Assembly: GCF_012911895.1 (NCBI RefSeq)
Contig: NZ_JAAXCV010000017.1
Coordinates: forward strand, 62,001-126,000
Origin: Bacillus sp. RO3
GTDB taxonomy: Bacteria; Bacillota; Bacilli; Bacillales; Bacillaceae_B
DNA: 64,000 bases
Direction of reading: 5' to 3'
The notes beneath the pieces are model-generated. The model ran no database searches and had not been told where the DNA came from. It saw only the letters and a list, made by a program, of their open reading frames with translations. A program made the translations under genes and the position numbers. This document shows, piece by piece, positions 17,115 to 25,977 of the stretch (position 1 is the first letter of the stretch; the number at the start of each line of letters is the position of its first letter).

Positions 17115-18400
17115 TTGGTATAGGCTTGGTTGTATTATTCCTTATTCTGATGCTGATCGGTGTACCGATTGCCTTTGTCATCGGCATCATTGCCCTCCTT
17201 GGTATTTTTACCGTTCCATATATTCCAGAGGTAACCGTTCCCATGAAGATGCTAAATGGAATCGACTCATTCGTCCTGCTTGCCGTGCCGTTATTCATCC
17301 TGGCTGCAAACCTGATGAACCACGGGAAGATTTCACAGAAGCTCATCGACCTTTCTCTCACCATGGTCGGTCATATCAGAGGGGGACTCGCGCACGCAAA
17401 CATCCTGGTTTCCATGATTTTTGCAGGGGTGTCGGGAGCCGCACAGGCAGATACGGCCGGTGTCGGGAAAATCCTGATCCCGAATATGAAGAAGCAGGGG
17501 TATGATACGGAAACCGCTGTCGGTGTGACGGCAGCTTCTTCCACCATCGGCGTCATCATCCCGCCGAGTATCCCCATGATCATCTTCGCCGGTTTGACGA
17601 ATGCATCTGTTGGTGCGCTATTCCTTGGCGGGATCGTCCCAGGCGTCCTGATCGGGCTTGGCATGATGCTTTTCATCTATATAATGGCTTTGAAAAGGGG
17701 CTATCCGAGGTCGAAAAGAGCGACATTTGGCCAGTTTTTTAAGCTGGTGTACGAAACGGTTCCTGCCCTGATCACGCCCATCATCATTATCGGTGGAATC
17801 ATCTCAGGGTTCTTCACACCGACTGAAGCAGCAGCGGTTGCTTGCCTGTACACCTTATTGATCTGTATGTTTTTCTATAAAACATTGAAGCTATCTGATC
17901 TTCCAAAGATCATCAAAGATACATTGGCACTCAGTTCCCTGTCCCTATTTGCCCTTGCCGCTGCAAGCGCACTGGGTGAACTCATGAGCTACTATCAATT
18001 ATCGGTCAAGGCACAAGAATTCTTCGTGAACAATGTCGGGGCAGAGTGGGTATTCATCCTGATCATCATCGCATTCTTCCTGTTCGTCGGAACGTTCATG
18101 GACGCGATCCCGGCCATGATTTTATTCGTTCCGGTCATCCTGCCGACAGCCAATCTATTCGGAATGGAACCAGTGCATCTTGGACTGATTGTGGTGATGA
18201 CTCTCGCAATCGGACTCGTCACACCTCCTTATGGGTTATGTCTCCTGCTGGCAGCGAAAATAGGAAATCTGAGCATCGAGAAGTCGTTCTCTGCTGTCAT
18301 GCCGTTTATATTGATTGTTCTCATCGTTCTAGTATTCGTCGCATTTTTACCGGAAGTGGCATTCTATCTTCCTAAATTAATAAACCCAAGCTTATTCTGA
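17111..18400 (+). CDS. dctM: TRAP transporter large permease
   Basis: A 429-residue DctM/SiaM-type elevator transporter with about twelve hydrophobic segments. Family stretches include VPLFILAANLMNHG, FAGVSGAAQADTAGVGKILIP, IIPPSIPMIIFAG and a late LVTPPYGLCLLLAA, two of which form the sodium-binding hairpins. With dctP and dctQ it completes the uptake system of the operon. Confidence 0.94.
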   Translation: MIGIGLVVLFLILMLIGVPIAFVIGIIALLGIFTVPYIPEVTVPMKMLNGIDSFVLLAVPLFILAANLMNHGKISQKLIDLSLTMVGHIRGGLAHANILVSMIFAGVSGAAQADTAGVGKILIPNMKKQGYDTETAVGVTAASSTIGVIIPPSIPMIIFAGLTNASVGALFLGGIVPGVLIGLGMMLFIYIMALKRGYPRSKRATFGQFFKLVYETVPALITPIIIIGGIISGFFTPTEAAAVACLYTLLICMFFYKTLKLSDLPKIIKDTLALSSLSLFALAAASALGELMSYYQLSVKAQEFFVNNVGAEWVFILIIIAFFLFVGTFMDAIPAMILFVPVILPTANLFGMEPVHLGLIVVMTLAIGLVTPPYGLCLLLAAKIGNLSIEKSFSAVMPFILIVLIVLVFVAFLPEVAFYLPKLINPSLF

Positions 18401-18450
18401 CAACCTTGCCAGGATAACTGAACAGATGTGAAAAAGGAGAGTGGACAGCA

Positions 18451-18732
18451 ATGGTGAAAAGAGAAGTATTAAGCAGCGAAGGCTCCATGATGCTCGTAAA
18501 GGTGGAATTGGAAGAAGGATTCATCGGTGACATCGATCAGCATCCGGAAGAACAAATAAGTTTCATTGAAAAAGGTCAGGTGGAATTCGAAGTCAATGGA
18601 ATGAAAAGAATTCTGAAGCAAGGGGATACACAATATATCCCATCGAGCATTCAGCATCGGGTTAAAGTGCTCGAGGAGTGTGTCATTCTGGATATGTTTT
18701 CACCGATACGAAAGGATTTACTCAAGGGATAA
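18451..18732 (+). CDS. kdgF: small cupin, KdgF-like uronate linearisation protein
   Basis: A 93-residue single-domain cupin. Metal ligands are visible in QHPEEQISFIEKG (motif 1) and in IPSSIQHRV (motif 2). KdgF proteins open the ring of 4,5-unsaturated monouronates from pectin or alginate to the linear keto acid entering the KDG route. Size and operon position at the end of a kdg/TRAP operon support that reading, but small cupins are hard to tell apart. A terminator follows immediately. Confidence 0.75.
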   Translation: MVKREVLSSEGSMMLVKVELEEGFIGDIDQHPEEQISFIEKGQVEFEVNGMKRILKQGDTQYIPSSIQHRVKVLEECVILDMFSPIRKDLLKG

Positions 18733-18743
18733 AGTAGAGTTTG

Positions 18744-18779
18744 AGCTTCACACCATTATTGGGTGTGAGGCTTTTTTTA
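18744..18779 (+). terminator. terminator of the kdg operon
   Basis: GCTTCACACC pairs with GGTGTGAGGC (G-T pairs allowed), followed by a run of seven T. It closes the roughly 7 kb transcription unit. Confidence 0.85.
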
Positions 18780-18865
18780 TTATATTTGACAATATATCTT
18801 GGAAGGATGCGGGACCTCCCAAAGTTATAAGAATAAGTTGAAAAACTCCCCAAATATACAAAAGA

Positions 18866-18886
18866 ACTTCTTGTATAATAAGAAGT
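18866..18886. promoter_or_regulatory. palindrome over a -10 box, possible Lrp-type operator
   Basis: The arms ACTTCTT and AAGAAGT are perfect complements around GTATAAT, which contains a TATAAT hexamer (18874-18879). It lies about 90 bases before the Lrp/AsnC-type gene, whose family often represses its own promoter. No good -35 box is present. Binding by the downstream product is inference. Confidence 0.45.
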
Positions 18887-18978
18887 AATCAAAATAAATG
18901 AAAGTATCTTAGAAAAGAAGATTACAATCATTCATCATAAAGAGTCATCAACAATCAATTCGTAAAGGAGACTAACTC

Positions 18979-19455
18979 ATGGAATCAGTCGTAAGCAGGG
19001 TCCTCGATCAAATGGATCTGCAGTTATTGGATTTACTTCAAAAAGATGGACAACTCAGTAATCTTGAATTATCAAAGCGGGTCAACCTATCCGCTCCGGC
19101 CGTTCATGCAAGGATCAAACGGTTGGAAACGGAAGGATATGTCAAAAAGCAGGTAGCCATCCTGAATCATGAAAAGCTGGGATTTGATCTGTTGTGCTTC
19201 GTGTTCATGAGTACGAATGAACATCGCACCGAGAAGCTGGAAGCGTTGGAGGAAACATTGGAAGCAATGAAAGAGGTGCTGGAATGTCACTGTCTGACAG
19301 GGGAATACGATTATCTCCTGAAGGTCGCCTGCAAGGATCGCAAGGGACTTGAGCTCTTTATCAGACGGCTGAATGAGATGGGGATCACGAAGATTCAAAC
19401 GAGCTTGGCATTGAGGGAGATTAAGGATTCTACGGTGCTGCCCATACAGGAATGA
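18979..19455 (+). CDS. Lrp/AsnC-family transcriptional regulator
   Basis: A 158-residue regulator with an N-terminal winged helix (residues 10-70; LDLLQKDGQLSNLELSKRVNLSAPAVHARIKRLE) and a RAM/ASNC ligand domain containing CHCLTGEYDYLLKVACKD and an ALREIKDST end. Family members sense amino acids or related metabolites. It stands alone between two terminators, so the target is not evident; the divergent-free position suggests autoregulation and remote targets. GTAAAGGAG precedes the ATG. Confidence 0.92.
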   Translation: MESVVSRVLDQMDLQLLDLLQKDGQLSNLELSKRVNLSAPAVHARIKRLETEGYVKKQVAILNHEKLGFDLLCFVFMSTNEHRTEKLEALEETLEAMKEVLECHCLTGEYDYLLKVACKDRKGLELFIRRLNEMGITKIQTSLALREIKDSTVLPIQE

Positions 19456-19465
19456 GGATGGGAAA

Positions 19466-19499
19466 GAGGCGCTGTAAAATATGTTGCAGCGCCTTTTTA
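19466..19499 (+). terminator. terminator after the Lrp gene
   Basis: AGGCGCTG and CAGCGCCT form an 8-base-pair stem followed by TTTTTATATT. Confidence 0.85.
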
Positions 19500-19601
19500 T
19501 ATTATGAGTTATTCCATTTAAGCTTCCGTTAATTGAATAATCTCTGGTTATAATCTCTCAATTCATCGAAAAGATGGAACTTTGGATACACTCATATATG
19601 T

Positions 19602-19760
19602 TTATTTTAGATGATCTGGATTGATATATTTCTTTAATATACTTGGGTTTACGAACCGTATTGAAACTACCTCCCCACAATCTAAACAGGCAGTTAGTTC
19701 TTTTTCAAACTCTGGTACTTTTACAAATGAATTTCCACCACAGCTTTTGCATTTCTGCAT
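19602..19760 (-). CDS. 52-aa zinc-ribbon protein
   Basis: A small protein with two CxxC knuckles, CKSCGG near the start and CLDCG near residue 25, spaced as in a rubredoxin-like zinc ribbon. The ATG at 19760 is preceded by GGTGGGGAG, which decides this start over one 13 codons earlier. Similar tiny ribbons of unknown role are common in Bacillus; no partner gene is evident. Confidence 0.6.
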   Translation of the reverse strand: MQKCKSCGGNSFVKVPEFEKELTACLDCGEVVSIRFVNPSILKKYINPDHLK

Positions 19761-19887
19761 CTTATATCTCCCCACCTTTTTTAGATTTATTGCTTTCATT
19801 ATTTAATAAATTCCACATAAATGAGCTTATACCTTCTTGAAGCACACTTCGGAATAACGGAAGAAAGGATACCTGAGATCATCATCT

Positions 19888-19992
19888 GATCTTCAGCTAT
19901 TGCCTCCGACTGTTAAAGATCAGCTATGTTTTATGATTGAAGAAATTCATCCCTATAGTGAAAGAAAGTTACTTTCATCTAATCCCATATAA
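19888..19992 (+). pseudogene. possible gene relic
   Basis: A 34-codon stretch (DLQLLPPTVKDQLCF...SERKLLSSNPI) has protein-like composition but no start codon or ribosome site, and stops on both sides. I read it as a fragment of a lost gene and cannot identify it. Confidence 0.25.
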
Positions 19993-20078
19993 ACAACTTG
20001 GAATTATTTACTTAGTTAATGGAAATTAAATGCTGCTTTATAATGATAAATGGAAAGGTGTGAAGGCATATTAACATA

Positions 20079-20494
20079 TTGATTGTTGGTCTTATTATAA
20101 TCCTTTTAGTTTTAGTTGCCATCTATATGTTTAATAAAAAGGAATATATAAACAAGAATGAAGCACCCTTAGCAGCTGGAATGAATTTTGATCTTGAAGA
20201 GGTACAACCTTTTTTAAACAGGTTATCATTTTCAGTATTGGATTCAGGTTTTACTACTGAGGAAATTACTACTATTGAAGCGCAAATAGAAAAAATGAAT
20301 AAGGATCACGAAATAAAAGAAATTGGCACCTATCATGTTATTTATAAAGGCGAAAAAGCTGAGATACGTATTGAAGCTGAACTACATTTGAAGACGACTC
20401 GAGAGAAGTTGTTTTACTTATGTATACGAGTCCAGAATTAATTGAACTCATAGATGATGAAATGATGAAGCACGCAGAGGAGATAGGTGTGTAA
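20079..20494 (+). pseudogene. frameshifted gene for a small membrane-anchored protein
   Basis: The frame from 20079 (TTG start, N-terminal membrane helix, then acidic soluble part) ends at 20441 with an unnatural tail. One frame over, the codons continue smoothly as EDDSREVVLLMYTSPELIEL to a stop at 20494. Restoring one T in the TTT at 20387-20389 joins both parts into a single 138-residue protein (LHFEDDSREV...). So this is a one-base deletion in a homopolymer, or a sequencing error. The start region is also weak, with no good ribosome site. Function unknown. Confidence 0.6.
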
Positions 20495-20587
20495 TCAAAA
20501 AGAGATGTTGTAATGAACATCTCTTTCTTTCACTTCCTGCTTCGTTAGTGTATAAGTAATCAGGAAATTGACATTTTACATCTCTTA

Positions 20588-20944
20588 TTAGAATGCATAC
20601 TGATAGAGACCAACATACAATGGACCGAGTAAAACGACAAATATTACAGCAATCATGATGTATTTGACTGGAGGTGAAACATCCTCAAACTCTTCCCCGA
20701 AGTCAGCTAGGAAGAAGCTGTAGAGTAAGTCCCAAAATAACGCCCCAAAAAACACAATCTGCCAAAAAGATGTATGGATGATTTGGATATTTAGTACGTA
20801 ACCAAAAAGTCCTATCCAAGTAATAATTGAGATTACAAAATCTAGTTTTGCAGGAAAAGTCTTATATTTTCCTTTAATCAGATATCCAATTGCAACTGTA
20901 CCAAGTATTCCTAAATAAATGGTCCAAAAGATATTAACAAACAT
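20588..20944 (-). CDS. multi-pass membrane protein, unknown
   Basis: A 118-residue product with four membrane segments (about residues 3-22, 34-53, 60-82, 92-112). The inner acidic loop ADFGEEFEDVSPPVKY resembles small uncharacterised Bacillus membrane proteins. I start it at the ATG at 20944, where the first helix begins and GAGGAAA lies about 10 bases upstream; the frame is open for 14 more codons. No functional clue from neighbours. Confidence 0.6.
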   Translation of the reverse strand: MFVNIFWTIYLGILGTVAIGYLIKGKYKTFPAKLDFVISIITWIGLFGYVLNIQIIHTSFWQIVFFGALFWDLLYSFFLADFGEEFEDVSPPVKYIMIAVIFVVLLGPLYVGLYQYAF

Positions 20945-21056
20945 ATTCCATTTCCTCGTTCCTCTGTTTGCCCTGAATGAATTCAAGGCAACCCCAATAT
21001 ATGAAGATTATAATTGCTTTTGAATACAGGGGTTTTCTACCAATCATAAATACTAG

Positions 21057-21213
21057 TTACTTCACTTTGCTGCCCATCAGAATATCATTTAACTGATCAA
21101 CATGGTCGACAATAAAAGTTGGGTTAGAATGACTTATTTCTTCGAATGAACCATACCCATAAGTAACTCCAATAGAGTCAATTCCAGTATGAATGGCCCC
21201 AATTATATCGTGC
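21057..21213 (-). pseudogene. C-terminal remnant of a HAD-superfamily hydrolase
   Basis: The minus strand encodes HDIIGAIHTGIDSIGVTYGY and a following GSFEEISHSNPTFIVDHVDQL, the typical last 50 residues of a phosphoglycolate-phosphatase-like HAD enzyme (motif IV Asp followed by the GA-N-G-D-G segment). Upstream of the HD the frame is replaced by reverse-strand IS6 transposase sequence. About three quarters of the gene is missing. Confidence 0.8.
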
Positions 21214-21681
21214 CATTGATAAGGATGGGCATACACTTGATATTCACCTTCGGAAAACACGAGATCATCAGGCGGCGTATGCCTTTATGAAACGATTAGT
21301 CAATGCATTTGGAGAACGAACGGTTCTCACCACGGATAAAGCCCCAGCTTTCCTTTGTGCGTTCAAAAAGCTCAAACGTAACGGATTTTATACACGTACG
21401 ACCCATTGTACCGTTAAACACCTAAACAATCTGATTGAACAAGACCATCGACAGATCAAGCGTCAATTCGTCAAATCGTCAGGATTCCAAACTCTACGCC
21501 AGGCATCCCGTACCCTCAAAGGGATTGAAACCGTCCATGCCCTCTACAAACAAAAACGAAGTCGTCAACCTGACTCCGTTTTTTCCGTATGCCACGAGTT
21601 GTAAGAATTGCTGTTAGCTGCATGAGAATACCTGCTTTCGATAGGAACCTCTTTTATTTTTGAAAACTTTGCAACAGAACC
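21203..21681 (+). mobile_element. 3' remnant of an IS6-family insertion sequence
   Basis: The fragment encodes the C-terminal part of an IS6/IS26-type DDE transposase, from LYRAIDKDGHTLDIHLRK to its stop at 21604. The second catalytic Asp (TTDKAPAF) and the catalytic Glu (HLNNLIEQDHRQIKRQF) are present; the first Asp and the left half are missing. The right end carries AAACTTTGCAACAGAACC (21664-21681), the classic IS6 terminal repeat. The left end fuses into the HAD remnant at about 21203-21213. The element cannot transpose on its own. Confidence 0.88.
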
Positions 21682-21923
21682 CAAAAATCATGAAAAGAAG
21701 ATCATGCTTACATGAAAAAGGGTCCAGCCTACAAAATGCGAAGTATTAATTTCTCACTGGAGGTGGACTGTCTTTTCCCTTCACCTCTTATAAAAGAAGG
21801 AAATTCAAAGAACAAAATAAACACTGCCAGCATTCATCCGGACAATTGAAGGTAAAAGCAATTGAGAGAACATGGGCCACTTTACAGGTTAATCTTATGG
21901 GGTAATTGAAAATCCATGTTTAA

Positions 21924-23696
21924 CTAACCCAATGAAGCTAATGAAAGAGTGAAATGAAATTCAACCCCAGAATCCGTATTTTTAACACCATACTTACTGC
22001 CGTGATTATCTAAGATGGCTTTAACAATAACAAGACCTAATCCTGTTCCACCCGAACCTCTGTTTCTCGACTTTTCAATTCGGTAAAAACGATCCCATAC
22101 TTTATCAATTTCTTCCTCTGGGATATTGGCACCAACATTTTCAATGGATACTTTTACATCTACCATATTTTTTTCTATGAGAATTACTAGCTTTCCTCCT
22201 TTAGGTGAGTAGCGGATACCATTGTCAATTAGATTACGTAAAACTTGTTTGACCATTCGCTTATCTCCGTAAACATTAACGGCCTCTAGTAGAAGCTTAA
22301 CGGTCATTTCTTTTTCGCGGAGCTGGTGACTGAACAGCTCATGTACATTTTCTATAAGCTCCTTTAAATTAAAGACTTCCTTATTAAAATATTGACCGCC
22401 TGACTCTAGCTTTGAGAGCTCTAGCATATCTAAAACAAGTCTATTCATACTATCTATCTCTTCTAATATGACATCCAAATAGTAATCCTTTTTTTGCTCA
22501 TATATTCCATCCTTAATGCCCTCCGCAAACCCTTTCATAATGCCTAAAGGGGTTTTTAACTCATGAGAAATGTTGGCTACAAATTCTCTTCGTATTCTTT
22601 CTTGCTGTCTTTCTTTTTCGATATCATCAACTAGCTGATTATTTGCTTTTTGAAGTTCATTTAAACTCAGGACTAAATTTTTTGAAAGGGTATTTAAACT
22701 TTCGGATAAACTCTCTAGCTCATCATTCGTCTTAATAGAAGATTCCTCAGTGAAGTCCAAGTTAGCCATTCGCTTTGCAGTTTCATTCATTTTAAGAAGG
22801 GGGGTAGAAATTTTTCTTGAGAACAAATAGGAAGACAAAACAATAAGTAAAAGAACGAAAATCGTCAAATACAAATTGAATTGATTCATGGTCTCGATCG
22901 TTTCATTAATAGGTTGAAGAGAGGTCATGACAAACAAATACTCTTGTTCGCCCTGACTATTTCGAATTGGATGAACAAAAATGATATTGTCAAGATTCGC
23001 TGCTTCATCGTTGTAACTGTAGTGAAAGACCTCTCCATCCTTTAAGTCCCTGAGCCCCTCGAAATCTTCGTAAAACCAATGATCAATCTCTGTCAGAAGA
23101 ATTTCGTTTTTATAAATAAGTGCTTCCTCATGGATCAGTTCATTAAAAAATTCTATCTCACCCTCCAGCTTGATTACGTCCAAACCATCTGTGCTATACT
23201 CTTTGAAGAGTTGTTCATTATAATAATCGATTTCATCCGTTTCAACCAAAAAAGGTTCAATCGGTCCCCCCTCTTTCTCAGTAAAAAAACCTTCCAAGTA
23301 AATGTTAGACCCAATGAGTTCCTCAAAATCCTCATACGAGGAATAATCAAAAAAGGCCTCCGAAATCACCTCATAGAAATCCCCTTCTTCGTCACTTATC
23401 ACTATCGTGTAATTATTCAAGGTTTCTGCTAATCCACGGTCCGATGTCATAATGAGGGGTGAATTATTTTGTTCGATAAACCGATTGATCTCTTGTTTTT
23501 TCTCCGTCAATCCCCAGTCCGAATCTTTGTATCGATCACTGAAAATATAAAGCCTTTCTTCTATTTGCTTAATCTTCTTATTTAGGTAAAAGTCACCAAG
23601 AAAGAGGATTTGAAATCCGATTTGTAATCCAAGAATGATTGAAAATAATCCAAACGAGAGGAAAAAGAGCTTCCTGGCCAGTCCTTTTTTCCTCAT
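21924..23696 (-). CDS. sensor histidine kinase, membrane-bound
   Basis: A 590-residue kinase: membrane helix at 11-33, a large acidic extracytoplasmic sensor of about 235 residues, second helix near 272-294, HAMP (about 295-350), HisKA with His378 in NISHELKTPLG, and HATPase with N box LRNLIDNGIRYSP, G1/F boxes around VWDRFYRIEKSRN, and G2 GTGLGL. The sensor domain is rich in Glu/Asp/Tyr and not recognised. The partner response regulator is directly upstream on the same strand, with a four-base overlap. Confidence 0.93.
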   Translation of the reverse strand: MRKKGLARKLFFLSFGLFSIILGLQIGFQILFLGDFYLNKKIKQIEERLYIFSDRYKDSDWGLTEKKQEINRFIEQNNSPLIMTSDRGLAETLNNYTIVISDEEGDFYEVISEAFFDYSSYEDFEELIGSNIYLEGFFTEKEGGPIEPFLVETDEIDYYNEQLFKEYSTDGLDVIKLEGEIEFFNELIHEEALIYKNEILLTEIDHWFYEDFEGLRDLKDGEVFHYSYNDEAANLDNIIFVHPIRNSQGEQEYLFVMTSLQPINETIETMNQFNLYLTIFVLLLIVLSSYLFSRKISTPLLKMNETAKRMANLDFTEESSIKTNDELESLSESLNTLSKNLVLSLNELQKANNQLVDDIEKERQQERIRREFVANISHELKTPLGIMKGFAEGIKDGIYEQKKDYYLDVILEEIDSMNRLVLDMLELSKLESGGQYFNKEVFNLKELIENVHELFSHQLREKEMTVKLLLEAVNVYGDKRMVKQVLRNLIDNGIRYSPKGGKLVILIEKNMVDVKVSIENVGANIPEEEIDKVWDRFYRIEKSRNRGSGGTGLGLVIVKAILDNHGSKYGVKNTDSGVEFHFTLSLASLG

Positions 23697-24373
23697 TCAT
23701 CCACCTCAAACCGATAACCAACTCCTATGACGGTTTGGATTTTAGTGGCCTGCGCTTTTAGTTTTCTTCTGATTTTTTTAATATGGGTATCCACCACGCG
23801 CTCATCACCAAAATAATCAAAGCCCCAAATGCGATTTAAAATCATTTCTCTTGATAGTACAGTCCCCTTATTCTCGATTAAATATAGAAGCAAGTCATAT
23901 TCTTTCTGGGAAAACGCCAATTTTTCATCATCTATCTTAACGATCCGGGCATTTTTCAGTATTTCCATTCTTCCTATCTTTACAGTAGAACTGGCTTTCC
24001 CAAGAGTACCATTTGCCCGCTTCAATAAATTCACTGCTCTAGCCACTAATACTTTGGGGCTAATTGGTTTTGTCACATATTCATCTGCCCCAAGCTCCAG
24101 CCCCATCAATTCGTCCTCTTCATCCGATCGTGCTGTTAAAATGATGATTGGTACATCTGAGTCTTTTCGTATCTTTTTGCATACAGACCACCCATCCATG
24201 TTAGGCATCATAATATCCAATACAATAAGGTCAACATTCTCTTGTTCGAAAATCGTCAAGGCTTGCTGGCCATCCGAAGCCTCTATTACTGAAAAATGAT
24301 TGGATTTCAAGTAATCAGAGATGATTTCCCGCATTCGGTCCTCATCTTCAACGACTAATATTGTCTTGTTCAT
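23693..24373 (-). CDS. OmpR/PhoB-family response regulator
   Basis: A 226-residue regulator with a receiver domain (acidic pocket E9/D10, phospho-acceptor D53 in LDIMMP, Thr in LTARS, Lys in VTKP) and a C-terminal winged helix (GFDYFGDERVVDTHIKKIRRKL recognition region). It is the first gene of a two-component pair and overlaps the kinase gene. Target genes are not evident; the downstream acyltransferase is on the same strand but transcribed before it, so it could be a target or unrelated. Confidence 0.94.
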   Translation of the reverse strand: MNKTILVVEDEDRMREIISDYLKSNHFSVIEASDGQQALTIFEQENVDLIVLDIMMPNMDGWSVCKKIRKDSDVPIIILTARSDEEDELMGLELGADEYVTKPISPKVLVARAVNLLKRANGTLGKASSTVKIGRMEILKNARIVKIDDEKLAFSQKEYDLLLYLIENKGTVLSREMILNRIWGFDYFGDERVVDTHIKKIRRKLKAQATKIQTVIGVGYRFEVDE

Positions 24374-24457
24374 TGCAAGCCTCCTGAATTCATTATTTTA
24401 CTTTAGTATATGTAAAATGCAAAAAGATAGAGCATATCCTCTATCTTTAGCCTTAGC

Positions 24458-25510
24458 CTATAAAGTTGTACTTGGTACCGTATCGTGTTTTGGTGTCTTC
24501 TTCTTTCCGTAAAAACGAGTAAGTTTTCCTTGTATAATACGATCTACAGGTTTTTCAATCCAATAATGTATACCAATACTCAAAAGTGTAATGACACTTA
24601 CACTAATGGTACACGCAACGGAATTTGAAAATACATCATATAACTCTAACTCTTCATATAGTTGCATTGAGAGAATAAGCAGTGGGAAATGTGCTAAGTA
24701 TAGGGCATAAGAAGACTGCTCAAGCACCTTTATGACACGTGGAATACGAATCTCTCTTGCTTGGTCTAAACCTGCACCTCCAATAATAAGGAAAAAGGCG
24801 GAGAAACCGAACAACACCTCCAAAGCGATGGACTCATTTCCTGACATCATTACATACCACGTGTATCCATACCCACCTATACCTAAGGTCAGGAACCCGA
24901 AACCCCATCTAATTCGATATTTCCGTACAAGTACCGCCGCAAAACAACCTAGTAAAAACTCAAAATTATACAGATTGAAGATTAGCTTAAAGACCATATT
25001 TTCTTCCGGCCAGAAATCAAAAAACAAAAGAAGAATCATAATGTTTATAACCGTTGTAAGGAAAGGAAGCTTAAACTCGGGCTTCCATAATAAAAGCGCA
25101 ATGGCAAAGTAGAAAAAGACAATATGGCTTAATGACCATGTTGTGTCTAAAATATGATTATCTGTTGGCAGGACGAAAAGAGATGGCAGCAGTCTTTCCA
25201 TATCATATGGTTCCCACATCGCAAATTGCGATAAACAGAAGTAGAAGATACTTAAAATCCAAACGAGTGGAAAAATCCTAGAAATTCGTCGAACTAAAAA
25301 ACGACTTGCTTCACCTGACTGGCCGAATTTATGGCTATATATGTAATAAAGAAGAAAACCACTCATTACAAAAAACAAATCCACCCCACCTGTTTTTTCA
25401 ATATGGTGCATATTGAGTAGGTTTACTTCAAAAATTTGAGTAGCATGTAATAACAAAATTAGTATGGGGGCAATGGCTCGAAACGATTGAAGTAATCTTA
25501 ACTTTTTCAT
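24458..25510 (-). CDS. acyltransferase 3 family membrane protein
   Basis: A 350-residue polytopic protein of the OafA/YrhL type, with about ten membrane spans. The family signature is visible at the start: LLQSFRAIAPILILLLHATQ with its conserved Arg and catalytic-site His, then GGVDLFFVMSGFLLYY. It probably transfers an acyl group to a surface polysaccharide or lipid. No extracellular SGNH domain is attached. It stands alone, with no glycan genes nearby. Confidence 0.88.
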   Translation of the reverse strand: MKKLRLLQSFRAIAPILILLLHATQIFEVNLLNMHHIEKTGGVDLFFVMSGFLLYYIYSHKFGQSGEASRFLVRRISRIFPLVWILSIFYFCLSQFAMWEPYDMERLLPSLFVLPTDNHILDTTWSLSHIVFFYFAIALLLWKPEFKLPFLTTVINIMILLLFFDFWPEENMVFKLIFNLYNFEFLLGCFAAVLVRKYRIRWGFGFLTLGIGGYGYTWYVMMSGNESIALEVLFGFSAFFLIIGGAGLDQAREIRIPRVIKVLEQSSYALYLAHFPLLILSMQLYEELELYDVFSNSVACTISVSVITLLSIGIHYWIEKPVDRIIQGKLTRFYGKKKTPKHDTVPSTTL

Positions 25511-25977
25511 AGAAGTATCTCTCCCTTATGTAACTATAATTCATTTTTTCTAATGTAATATAGGGATGTGTACTCTATGTGTAAAAAAGTGGACAATTAG
25601 ATAATTATATTAGATTTATTAGTCACCAGATGAAAAAACACCCATATTTTTGAACCCTCTTTTAATAAGCCACTTCACTCAATACTTTCCGCCCGATTTT
25701 AACCCTTGGCCCTTAAATGCCATTATGAAAGTATTTTTCTAAATAATTTTCCACTCATAGGCGAAGAAAGGTTCATTGTTATACACGTTTTTTCCGTACT
25801 ACTCCGGAGCAAGTTTTGTTTTGGTGGATCGAGAAGAAGATCAAGGGCTACGATTGGATTTTCATTTTTCAAATCAAGGACACCCCATTGTCCCAAGAGT
25901 CCGCTTAGTAAGAAAATCGGCTAACTCTTTTAGCTGCTATCTTTATAGAATAATGGGTTATACCTATATAAAAGTTG
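25511..25977. other. intergenic, no convincing gene
   Basis: A 118-codon open stretch exists on the plus strand (25776-26129), but it lacks a ribosome site and its second half overlaps the hydrolase gene on the other strand. Its first 65 codons have plausible composition (SFVLVDREEDQGLRLDF) and might be a relic. I see no terminator or repeat here. Confidence 0.3.
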
